A DNA stretch of 64,000 nt from Bolinopsis microptera. Its lineage: Eukaryota > Ctenophora > Tentaculata > Lobata > Bolinopsidae. Location: assembly GCF_026151205.1 (NCBI RefSeq), contig NC_087073.1, forward strand, positions 16,325,837 to 16,389,836, in the 5' to 3' direction. This document shows, one piece after another, positions 1 through 10,849 of this stretch. The notes beneath the pieces are model-generated. The model was given only the letters and a program-made list of their open reading frames with translations. It was not told the origin of the DNA and searched no databases. Within the stretch, counting starts at the first letter, position 1; each line of letters starts with the position of its first letter. The position numbers and the translations under genes are program-made.

Positions 1-969
1 TGAACCAAATTAATGTGCCGAAAGTATTGTTATGATAACCGGCCAAGCCCTTTCAAAATAGTCGGAAATCCGATAAATTTTAATTTTATCACTATCAGAA
101 TGAAACCAAACACCCCCAATTGTTGTAAACCAAATTTATTGACACTAAATTTTTTCGGCGACTAATTTAAAAGCAGACCGCAAAATTTTAGTAAGCATAT
201 ATGATTATCAATATGACATGAAATGAATATTATTGAGCTTACATATTTATAATTAATATAAATGAGCATCACTGTTCTACTGCAGAAACACTTTGAACTA
301 TTACAACCTGTAATCTACTGCTACGCATTTCACATTATCTTACTCCCCTTTCCATCCAGGAAGTATCTGCATCTATTTTAACTCATTGAAGTAATTATTA
401 TTATTACGAACCCCTTATTAACCAATTAATCATGCCATAAGTATCACATTATGGCATGATCACTCTCTCGATCTTCGGCTTCCTCGTCACGATCTTCGGA
501 GTTATTATTTACCTCCACATCTTGTAAAGTTTACACTGATAATGCAGGACCGAGGTGGTCGAATACAAAATATGTTTTTAAAGCAGGTATTACTGATATG
601 ATGCTTAAAAGCATGAATATTTAATGCACGGATAACCCATTTGAGAAGATCACCTGTAAAGGTATGTTCCTCAAATCTGGTCATATTTCTATTTGTTGTT
701 TTGTACACAACTTTCATTATCAAACACAGATCTAGAGATATTTATTGACATTATTGCGTTGATGCTTAACGACTGCCTTTCCTGCATATTGTACGAAAAA
801 TTATTATAAATATCTGCTTAAGTTTAAAAAAGCAAAAAAAAGTGAAAAATATTGGATTTGATGGTGTTTTAAATATGCCCGTTCCAGCGTTTCATTTTAA
901 TGTCCGTTTCATATTATGTCTGTTCATTTAATGTCCGGACAAATAAGGTCCGATAAGGCTAGATGATAC
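1..969. other. AT-rich sequence with no recognisable gene
   Basis: I see no exon-like reading frame, RNA gene or clear transposon end in this stretch. Stop codons are frequent in all frames and composition is uniformly AT-rich. Confidence 0.5.
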
Positions 970-1660
970 GTACGAAACTCTACGAACTCCTCAGTGACAA
1001 CGAGACTCAACGAACTCATCCAACCCAAAATACGAACTCTTGAAGGGTTCGTTTTGTACAACTTACGTAAAAGAAAATTAAACGAGATTGTTTTAACAAT
1101 TCACCAATTCAACACATAACAACACGATTGTAAAACAACTAAATAATTGTACTCGCAACTTCTACCACGCCGACAGCGTGTACACTGTACATTTCACAGT
1201 ACAAGGACGGTCGATCGACAGGAACATCTGCGCCAATAGTATTGCGCGCGCACGTTTTCCCTGGACACGTTGCAGAAAACTTCAACTTGTACTTCTGGCG
1301 TTGCGTTTCGTTTTTCCCCTCTGCGTAAACAGCTGTGATCACACCGAAAGTACATGTACATTCATGTTCATGTATGATGTATACATTTTATTTTGCATTA
1401 AACAGACTGAAACTATTTGAACTTGACGTGCAACTGTGTATAAGACATATAGGTAAATTTTGATGATTCAAATGTCATTGTAGGTACAACTTTCACAGTA
1501 AAAGTAACAGTGTACAGTACTTACAGTAAAACATTTCCAATTGTTTTTTTGAAAAATTACTAACGAACTCCAACGAACTCTAACCGAAACTCCAAATTTT
1601 GACGAACTCCACGAACTCTAACGCCCAAAATCAACGAAACTCCGCATCTATGCGATAAGG
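970..1660. repeat. ACGAACTC-rich dispersed repeat
   Basis: The octamer ACGAACTC and close variants (ACGAAACTC, CAACGAACTC) cluster in two blocks, about 970-1045 and 1560-1650. They flank a central part without the motif. Such subterminal repeat clusters are common near the ends of non-autonomous DNA transposons, but I do not see clean inverted termini. No protein is recognisable in the centre. Confidence 0.4.
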
Positions 1661-1993
1661 TATTCGTATATTCAAGATTTAAAGTGGGTTGTTAGAATAG
1701 CTGGTTAGCTTTAGAGGTCCAATAACCAAAATTTTTTGATCGATGATTATACGGAATTTCCGAGCTTTTTGGAAGTCATTATTGAAAAAAAAAATGTCGC
1801 ATTATCGGTTTATTCGGTTAGAATTTATCGCCGATAACTGATAATTGACATTTTCACAGAATTATCGCCGATAATATCGTTGCAAACCCAAGTATGAGTG
1901 ATGTGAGTGGAATGGTTAAAGTGTTTCTTCTTCTTGTACCCGACCCATTGTAGTATTCGGAAAGCATCAATCAATTACAAGTAAATAAACCTT

Positions 1994-2300
1994 TGAGGGG
2001 TCCCGGACCCCAACCGCCAAACGGTACCCTCGGGGCAGCCACGCCATATTTGGTCTAAATTTATGCCCCAATTTAAACCAAATACCCAAAACATGCCCAA
2101 CAACCCAGATTTAAGAGTTGCTCTACGTGTAGCTAGTTATCCCCGAACCCGTGTATGAAATTTTTATAAATAATTGACAAAAAATAATTGGAGTTTATGG
2201 GCCTAAAACTATAAATGCACATTTTGGGCATACGCACCAAATTGATCGATTTTGGCCTAAAAATGATCAATATCAATATTTTTTTAATGAAACCAACCGA
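1994..2300. repeat. Dispersed repeat family R1, copy 1
   Basis: This stretch matches 3968-4280 base for base over long blocks; the shared landmarks are ACCCCAACCGCCAAACGGTA and TTTTTAATGAAACCAAC. The part after about 2150 is also related to 15640-15990. The length is imperfect and rich in small indels. It is non-coding and was probably spread by transposition. Confidence 0.6.
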
Positions 2301-2473
2301 CGTAAAGATCCGGCCGACCAACTGGGAACCTCTCATTCCTCTCCCACAGGTATCACATCACATGGCCCCAATCAGTGACGTATCAATTTGTGATTGATCC
2401 GCTTCTAGAATTTAGCTTTGAGGGGGGGGGGATCACCCTGATTTTTTGTGAAACTTTGTTTCGAGTATATTGA

Positions 2474-3932
2474 GTAGAACCGACCGGATTGGGGTTTTGT
2501 CTGCCGGGCCGGATTCAGCCGATTTGGAACTCAAATCCGGCAAGCCGGATTATGCCGGAACCGGAACCGGTGTTCAGAGTGAAATAAAGGCAGCCGGATT
2601 TAGGCCGGATTTTGCCGGATGTTTTGCCGGAAAATTTTCCTTCCTTTCCACGCCTAATCTCAGCGAGCACTTCTTGCCAGCTTTGCATAAGGGATCCCAT
2701 TTTCCTTCTGAGTAGAACAACCAACGGACGATGTTTTAGATTTACACTACTCGACCTCGACTTAGGGCGGTTCTTCAACGTCCGAACAGATATAGTTTTT
2801 TTACAAATCTTCCTATCTAGCTACTTGATTATTGCGTAAACAAGCCGTACGTAGCAACACAATGTAACACGAGTAGACAACGATTCCACGACACTAACAG
2901 TAATAATCAAATAATGAATCTAATGGCAAATGCTGCCAGACCCCGGCCCTGATAGAGTGCGATTGTGCTAATCCTCCTTTTTTTCATGCAAGTCTGAGTA
3001 ACATTGGCACGTGAACTTACAACCAGAGTGCTTAATAAGGTTGTATTCGTAAGCAGGCACTGTTCTAGTACAGTACTACAACGTCTGCGTCTCGAGCTGA
3101 GGTCACATTGATTTGCAATAATGACTAATGTAAACCCTGAACACGTGACCTTCCATATTTTTCGTATTTCAAATCAAAGAATAAATACTGCCAATTTTGC
3201 TCGATTATAGCCGGGGTCTAGCCCAGGGAGTGGCCCAAAATATTTCACGGTATTATCTAGAGGTCCCGCACCTACCCCTCGAATTATACACAATTTCTGG
3301 TATTCTGGACAACAGGTTCCCCCGGTAATGCGATCTCGGAAGGCAGGCCTCCCCTTGCAACACGAGCTCGAACGGGAGCTCTCGATACAGGAGTACTTCA
3401 CGAGAACGACTCAGACCGACAACATTTTTAAGTTAAAATTTTTCAAGTTTAATTCCTGAAAACCACTTTTTTTTCCACGATTCAGCTACCTCTGTTCATT
3501 ATTAGCCGAAAAAGAATTTTTACGGTTTTTCGAATCCCCACCTACCCCTCGATACAACAATTTTGGAACTCAAGTTTTCCCCCGGTAATTGCGATCTCGG
3601 GAATGCCGGCTCCCCTTTGCAAACGAGCTCGTAAGCGGGAGCTGCACGATACAGGAGTGTACGACCCTCGCGAACCGACCTCAGACCGAAAACTTTCAAG
3701 TCAACATTTTTAAAAGTTATTTTTCTTAAAAACCCACTTTTTTTTTACCACGATTCAGGCAACCCAGTTCATTATTAATCCGAAAATATTTTTTGATTTT
3801 TTTTATTCGTAAAAAAAACTGAAATCCGGCAAAAATCCGGCAATTTTTTTCCAGCCGACCGGAACCGGAACCGGATTTTGAAGCCGATAACCGGGCCGGA
3901 ACCGGATACAGCGATTATCCGTCGGTTCCTAT
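2474..3932. mobile_element. Element with CCGG-rich inverted ends
   Basis: The left end (about 2477-2640) and the reverse complement of the right end (about 3825-3930) share GAACCGAC followed by many CCGGATT/CCGGAACCGG units. This suggests a DNA transposon with subterminal GGCCGGATT repeats. No transposase-like frame is visible inside. It lies between R1 copies 1 and 2, so the whole 2.0-4.5 kb block may be one nested insertion. Confidence 0.45.
3270..3790 (+). repeat. Direct tandem duplication, about 265 bp x 2
   Basis: Two consecutive diverged copies begin with CACCTACCCCTCGA (about 3270 and 3539). They share CCCCCGGTAAT, GCGATCTCGG, GCTCGNNNNGGGAGCT and CACGATTCAG in the same order. Copies differ by substitutions and small indels. 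This forms the interior of the CCGG-ended element. Confidence 0.65.
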
Positions 3933-3967
3933 AGTATGACCAACAAACAAGGACCAGTGACCGCACT

Positions 3968-4560
3968 TTTGAGGGTCCCGTACCCCAACCGCCAAACGGT
4001 ACCCGCGGCGCCACTCCCATATTTGTCCAAATTAGGCCCCAAATAAACCAAATACCCTAGACATGCGCCCAAAACCCAGATTTTTAGTTGCTCTAACTTG
4101 TAGCTAGTGATCCCCTGAACCCGTTTATGAAATTTTTATAAAATATTGGACAAAAAATAACTGAGTTATGAGCCTAAACCTATATATGCCACATTTTGGG
4201 CCTACGCACTCAAATTTGATCGATTTTGGCCTATAAATAGCTAAATTGATCAAATATCAATATTTTTGAATGAAACCAACTTTATATAAAATGAAAGCCT
4301 AACTAACTACACATTCCACTATTGATTATCACTCAATATCTACCTAACTTTGGAATCTGTGGTGCAAATAATCGCAAAAAATGACAAAATTGCCCATATG
4401 CAATCTCAGTCGCGATATTTGCGAACTGACTTCCGCTCAAACAATAGAAACTCAATATGTTTTCAATGATTTTTTCACGAAATTTCAGAATCAACGTAGA
4501 ATTGCCTCAAGCATGGACCTTAAGTTTTGGAACATCATTTTGAGTTAGGCTGAAAAAAAT
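3968..4560. repeat. Dispersed repeat family R1, copy 2
   Basis: This is a second copy of the unit at 1994-2300, in the same orientation. It extends further: the segment to about 4550 is recognisably related to 15830-15995 (TTTTCAAT-ATTTTTTCA, AGAATTGC, TTTGAAGTAGGC-like stretch). It is non-coding. Confidence 0.6.
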
Positions 4561-6511
4561 TTAACGCCAATTCTGAAATTTTCCGGGCATTATGAAAACT
4601 GGAAATGTGGGGCTTGTGTTACGAATGATTCATTGGCGTTGGGAAAAGAACTGAAAATCGTCAACGTCAACATGATATTTGGTGGATTCTAAAGCCCAAT
4701 ACTAATTAAAAATTTTTATCAGTCACAAGGGTTAACGCAAAAAATACCCCTTGCACATACCTGTCATACTGTGTAAACTCTGCAAACTAAATGTTGAACC
4801 AAAACAGTTTTTGAGTTTACAAGATTTAAAAATTATAATTTGCTTATTTTGTAATCCGCTATCGCCAATATAGCAATATGATTTTATAACTCTGCCTTTC
4901 AGTGAAAGAATGTTATTTTAATCTCATTCGAGAACAGTAAATGAAGAAAATATGAACCACCTTATTAGTTAGAAATAACAAATATGCCTACTATCCTAAA
5001 TCCCAAATCCATATATGTTGGTTAAATTATGTAACTAAAAAACCCGTGGTGGGAGGAAAACTAATAGTATTTTTGTTAGTAAGTTTAAATCGTGTCAATA
5101 ATATCCTACACAAGTACTTCAACTGAAGATACAGTCCGAATAAAATGTTGCTTCGTACTAAACACAGCGTAATAACAACAAAAACCGATCAAAATTACGT
5201 TAAAACGATTCATTGCACGTGCACGAGCGTGGTAACAATCCTCTTACCATGGTTACATATGCAACAACTTATTTCTCGTATACTTTTGCACGTGGGCGTC
5301 GTACATACATAAGACAAAAAAATAATTCTATGAAATAAAGTAGAGATTAATTATTAATCCAAAGGATGTCGATAAAAAGTTGTTTTCTTTTATGTTTTGA
5401 ACACATTGTTCAATCTAGAACCCTTCTACGACCATTCAGAAGTTTGTTTTTAATAAGCGGAATTCGAAAGGTAAATAGTGTCATTCTTACAAATTTCAAA
5501 AATTGTTAAAGCGAAAATATTGAATAATGAAAATTTTTGGGAACAAGATTAATTATAATAAAAAATAGTTTCATTATACGAGTAATATAATTGTGAACAT
5601 TAAATTTATCAAAATATATTTTTTGAAATATTTGAAAATTGTACTAATATTTAATTCAATTAATTTAATTTGTTTTTGAAAAGATGTTTTGTAAAAATGT
5701 GTTTCTTCTTTGTTTTCTCAACACACTGCATTAAACTAGAAACTTCTAGGATATATCAGATCGTGACTTATTTGCGGAAAACCAAACTGGAAAAAGGTGG
5801 TAAAAAAGTGGTAATTGAGAATTTTGCTGAAGTTCAGAAATTTAGGGACCTCTCTGGAATGATTCCTGGGACCTGTCCCCGACCATTTCCCGTTAAAAAT
5901 CGCTTTGTTGGCGAATTTTGTCCGACAAAGGCTTAAATTAAAAACGTATTTGGCTCACTTACAATGAATGTTCAGTTGCATAAATAAATTTTAAAAAATT
6001 GTATGTTGTATAAAATGTGTATGCCTGATACGCCTGTAACATTCCTGTGACGGTAGGGTTAATGAAAATCTTCTCCGATATGACAGGCTGCTTCACAACG
6101 TACTTGTTGTTGGATGATTTTATCTGTAAAAAAGTTCTGGTGATCATCACGCTACTTGTTATTAATAATGAAATTAATGAATATGAAATATGTCACCCCT
6201 CAGAACACTTAACACAATTAGTCCGTATCTACTGCACATGTACCAGGTACCTATTACCTAATAATTTTGCTAATACCTATCTACACCAAATCACTCCAAA
6301 TAAATTAAAACACCATCACTAAATAATAACCTCCAAACTGTACCCCCCTTTCCATACGGATGTTCAAGCACGGGGAACGACCTTCACAACTTTCTTATCT
6401 TGCAAAAAAAAAATGGAGCACACATCCATCCCATGCGTGTCTGAGTATCGTCATACCGCCTTCTCCCCTGCAACCGAAACAGAACACTTGTTCAGTTGTC
6501 AGCGGGCACAA
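4561..6511. other. No recognisable gene
   Basis: This is AT-rich intergenic sequence. Open frames of up to about 90 codons occur (5670-5936 plus, 6047-6322 plus), but they have no recognisable domain, poor codon character and no convincing splice context, so I do not call them genes. Confidence 0.5.
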
Positions 6512-7282
6512 CTATATGGTACACACACTGGTACAACTCTATGGTACACTCTATGGTACACAGTCACTAAGGTACACTCTATGGTAACACACTATGGTAC
6601 ACTCTATGGTTCACTCTATGGTACAACTCTAAGGTACACTCCTATGGTAACCCTCTATGGAAACACTCTATAGTACACACTAAGGTACACTCTATGGTTC
6701 CTCTATGGATACACTAATGGTACACTCTATAGTACACATTAAGTACACTCTATGGTACACTCTAATGGTACACTCTATGGTACACACTATAGTACACACT
6801 ATGGTAACCCACTAACTCAATGTTTACACTCTATGGTACACTCTAGGTACAACTCTATGTACACTCTATAGGTACACTCTAAGAACACTCTATGTTACAC
6901 ACTACGGTACACTCTATGGTACACAACTATGGACACTCTAATGGTTCACCTCCTATGGGTACACTCTAAGGTACACCTCTATTGGTACAACTCTATGGTA
7001 CACTCTATTGTAACACTCTAAGGTACACTCCAATGGAAACACTCTAGGTACACTCTATAGTACACTCATGGTACCACTCTATGGTACACTCTATGGTCCC
7101 TCGATAGTTACACTTTATAGAACACGCTATGGTACCCTCTATGGTACACTCTATGGTACACTCTATAGTACACTCTATTAGTACACTCTATCGTACACTC
7201 TATGGTACACTCTATGGTTAACACAACTAATGGTACACTCTATGTTCCACCACTATAGTTACACCTCTATGGTACAACTCTG
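6512..7282. repeat. Minisatellite, 12 bp unit CTATGGTACACT
   Basis: Roughly sixty degenerate units of CTATGGTACACT run for about 770 bp. Variants include CTATAGTACACT, CTAAGGTACACT and CTATGGTTCACT, and there are many one-base gains and losses. Because 12 is a multiple of three, short open frames (GTLYGT-type repeats) appear by chance. The very high indel rate between units may reflect true slippage or uncorrected long-read error. Confidence 0.85.
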
Positions 7283-7975
7283 AGTAGTTATAACGATCGT
7301 AACTTACCGGGAGTGGTAATTGGTAAATAATGGCATAAAGCATTTGGGTTAGTTAAGAGTAATAAAGTAATTAAAAGTAAATAAAGAATAATCAAGGTGT
7401 CAGGCGACAAATACAGTAGTCAATATTTTATACGATATAGAGAGTTAGTTTTCATCACTTACTCTACTGTTGTTGTGGTCGTGTCTCAGGGATGAAAGTA
7501 AAGTGCTGCGTGGTGTGCACGAGAAGACGAATCTGCTTTATCTAAGGAGTGAGTTATGGTTATACACCTGGAAACATATTTCCAACCTTGGGCACCCGTT
7601 ATTAAACTAGGTGTCTATGGGGCGCAATTTCATGTTTTGGTTACCGACATTTTTAACAATATTTCTTGTTAGTAAGGGTATATTTAAACACTATACATTT
7701 CCTAACCTCGAATGAAACTAACCTTTCTTTCTTTGATTGATAATGACTGCTGTCGGCCGACCATTTAGAAAATGGAACTTTTGTAAGGTCCTGTCATTTT
7801 CTCCAATATTCTATTTCTTCCCCTACCTGGGGAAAATAGAGTGTGATTAAAAATAAACCCGAAATTATGACTGTCTTCGAATCTAGTTTGTAACTTCAAT
7901 TGACAAAGCCAACAACTTAATTTGAAAAGATTAAGAGTAACAATAAGCTATAAATGAAGTGAACGTGTAACTCAC
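7283..7975. other. Intergenic or intron, no confident feature
   Basis: If the minus-strand exons at 7976-8407 are real, this stretch would be the following intron plus a terminal exon. One possible acceptor lies near 7570 (minus strand, GTTTCCAG). I could not identify a convincing terminal coding exon. Confidence 0.3.
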
Positions 7976-8407
7976 AACTGGTCGATGCCATTTACTTTGC
8001 TGTTCTGCCAGAATGAATGCTTCTGTCTTCCTCCTCAGTGCTTTTCCCGTCACCATGGAATAAGTAATGTCCATGTACAACCGTATCTTGCTTCGTCTGT
8101 GTCCCCCCAAGCTAAGGAAATTATCCTGATCAGTTATAGATAATATTGTTCGATCATCGAAATCATAAACAAATGAATCACAGCTTTAATTCTTACAGCT
8201 ACATGAGCCATTTATGCCCTAGAAAGGTCCAAAAATCAGTGCTTGAAAGTTGAAACACAAATGCCCACCTGTTGTAAACACTGGTAACAGTGGACTCGGT
8301 CTACCCCATCATAGAACTGTTGCATTTTTCTTGCTGACCCCGTTCTTGTCCAGAATAATCCTGCTACTAATCTCCTTGTCTCCCTCACAGTGCAGTTCAG
8401 CCCTCCC
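7976..8407 (-). CDS. Candidate two-exon gene fragment, unknown product
   Basis: On the minus strand, 8407-8269 (139 bp) is open and starts after TGTAGCCCAG. It ends in CAACAG before the donor GTGGGC. The segment 8125-7976 (150 bp, exactly 50 codons) follows an acceptor ending in ACTGATCAG and stops before the donor GTGAGT. Both junctions are phase 0, so the two exons join in frame. The second exon encodes a basic, balanced peptide beginning DNFLSLGGHRRSKIRL and ending SKWHRPV. I recognise no domain. The first exon has a competing open frame, so its frame is less certain. Flanking exons were not found, so this may be an unknown host gene or an old transposon gene. Confidence 0.35.
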
Positions 8408-10564
8408 CTGGGCTACAATCACCTCCAAAGGGAATATACCCCCGCTCTGGCGATATCGAACTCAACTGAAAAAAAAAAAGGGGGGGGGGGGGTGGGTGGT
8501 ACTGTAGATGCTGTATTGGTGGGTGGTGATTATCTAGTGCCTTTATAACGTGCAGGTAGTCATGGTGATCATTCGTGTGATAAATAACATTTACTGTTAT
8601 ATGTTCGCTCAATAATTGAAGAACAAATAATATATATATCTTATGGATAATATTGACGTCGCGGGACTCTTAACGGCGTGAAACTCTCACGCCTTAGATC
8701 CGGACCCCGTGGAAAAATAGCGATATTTTTTGAAAACCTTTAAATGTTTTCACTACTTTTGATAATGATAAACGTATTACCATGCTATATAACCCAATCT
8801 AAGGATTAAATCATAACATTCTTATTTAGGGAGTAAATTTTCATCATGCAAATCAATTTGGATTGGGTACACAAATTATTTTTATGTGCTAGTATCAGAT
8901 TGTGCTTATACCGAGAGTAGATTGAAATAAAAAGATTCTGTCGAAGTACATTAAATGTACGTTTATAATGTATATACGTATAATTATTGTTTCGTCGTAC
9001 ATATAATTAAAGGAGGCATTTTCTGGAGAAACACCGATAAATCAAGAAAAGGGTAGCTAGCAAATCAAGTATTTCGTTGCATTCATGCAGGCAAAGAATA
9101 GAAAACAAAGATACTATCAAAATCTCGAGTCTATAACATGAATCCCAGTGATCATCATGCCAAACACGACAATTTCAACAACCAAAACTTCAGATCAATA
9201 AATTATTCCAAAAAAGATATGGGAACAATTCCACCGTAACATTTCATCGACCAGGATTCAGCACGTAGTGCCCCCCCTCCCCCCCTAGCCCCCTCCAAAG
9301 GGGCGGAGCTGGTCGACTGAGCTGCGGCAACTGATTGGACGCGTCCGGCGTCCGGGGTCATTTTAGCTGAACTATAGGGATTTTGTACTTGTAGGCTGTA
9401 AAAGAAAACTGTTTGTCACTGATAGAGTAAAGAAAGTGCTACAAATCAATTTTAAAGTAAACTTGGCCGTATTTTTGCCGTAAATTGCCAACAGCAAAGT
9501 GAGAAACCCAAAAAATATTCACTCAAAAGGAGAAAACCACGCGGGCCAAACAGCCAAAGCTTGACAAATTTTTTACCCCCCCCCCAAGTGTTGATTGTGG
9601 CAGCGCTGCAACGTTGCCGTTGGGTTGTGCGCTGCTTTACTTACCTGTAGTAGCAGAAGGTTTGTAGCAGCAGTAGACTGAAACAAATTCTCTCATTATT
9701 TTTTATAACATACCCCTCCTAAATAATGAGGAAATTATCATAATATGTTTAACATTTTGTTGACGGATATTTTTAAATCAGATTAATGAACATATGGAAA
9801 GATCTCATTCGCCAATATCACCAGCAAAATCTCAATAGATGAAGCTCTATTAAGTAATAGAAACATTATACGTATAAACCGAAAGAAAATTACTCACTTT
9901 TCTGCCGTAGTTTGAATCGTAATTTCGACCTACCTAACCGTCGACGAGTCCCACTCGGCGCAACCGGGCGCGCGACCAGGATGTTATAAAACCGAACAAA
10001 ATATCACTCCTAAGTCATAAGTCACAACGAAGTCTCTAGATTGGACAATGAATATTCAAACCACAATTCGTTACAAAACCAGCACTTTAATTCTTCGACA
10101 GCGTAACAGACATGTCGGCTGTCCAACAAAAGGGACCAGAAGGGATTCTGACCAGTATTTAGTAGAGTAACAGAAACTCCAGGTTCCAAACCACAGAAGC
10201 CATTTAAAATGCAAAAGTCTGAAAAGTAGTTAGGCACATTGTTCATCGCAAAGCAGCCGAGTGCCAAGACTATTTGTCGATATTGTAAACAACAGGACAT
10301 AGTATCAAGGACCAGTGTTTAAGAGGAAACAACGTACACGAGCTCATACCCACCACTCCTGTACAGATCTGAGGCTGAGTCATAAGTCAACACAACCAAG
10401 CCAGCCAACAACAGCAAAAGAGCTGCATCCAGCTCAACTATACATCGAGTGATATTTGCATCAGATTAATTGTCAGACGTTGATGGTTGTTATCTGGGGA
10501 GGGGGGCCAATGGGTATTTTTTTGTGAAACATGATTTCGAGAAAGCAGATATCAAGCAAGAACT
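8408..10564. other. Intergenic, repeats only
   Basis: It contains an A-run followed by a G-run (about 8469-8492), C-runs near 9270 and 9575, and at 9925-9985 a diverged copy of the hairpin repeat described at 29152-29245 (GTCGACGAGTCCCACTCGGCG). The 10022-10460 part may be 5' material of the LINE that follows, but I cannot prove continuity. No host gene is recognised. Confidence 0.4.
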
Positions 10565-10810
10565 TACGTGGGCGGAAAATTGGACACCCCGAACAATTGA
10601 CCCGCCGACAATTGACCCTTCCGACTATTGACCGCCCGACAATTGACTCCCCCAAACCTAACCCTAACCCTGACCCTTACCCGGACCCTGACCCTGACCC
10701 TGACCCGATCATTGACCCCAGTGTATTACATGGGGGTCATTGACGGGGGGTCAATTGTCGGGGGTCATGTCGTTACTACACACCAAGATTCGCGACAATT
10801 GACCCCGTGG
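10565..10810. mobile_element. MITE-like element with CAATTGACC repeats
   Basis: The left side carries several GACAATTGACCC units. The right side carries the reverse complement (GGGGTCAATTGTCGGGGGTC) and ends in GACAATTGACCCCG. The middle is a CCCTAACCCTAACCCTGACC tract grading into (CCCTGA)n. It is non-coding. Subterminal repeat arrays around a simple-sequence core fit a non-autonomous DNA transposon; the superfamily is unknown. Confidence 0.55.
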
Positions 10811-10849
10811 AATTAGTAATACTATTACAAATAGCCCCCAGCATCTCTA

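Noticed and set aside
6360..6673. Plus-strand frames with GTLYGT repeats
   Set aside because: By-product of the 12 bp minisatellite; units lose frame at frequent indels.
10660..10730. True chromosome end or telomere
   Set aside because: Only about three CCCTAA units, embedded in a small element with unique sequence on both sides.
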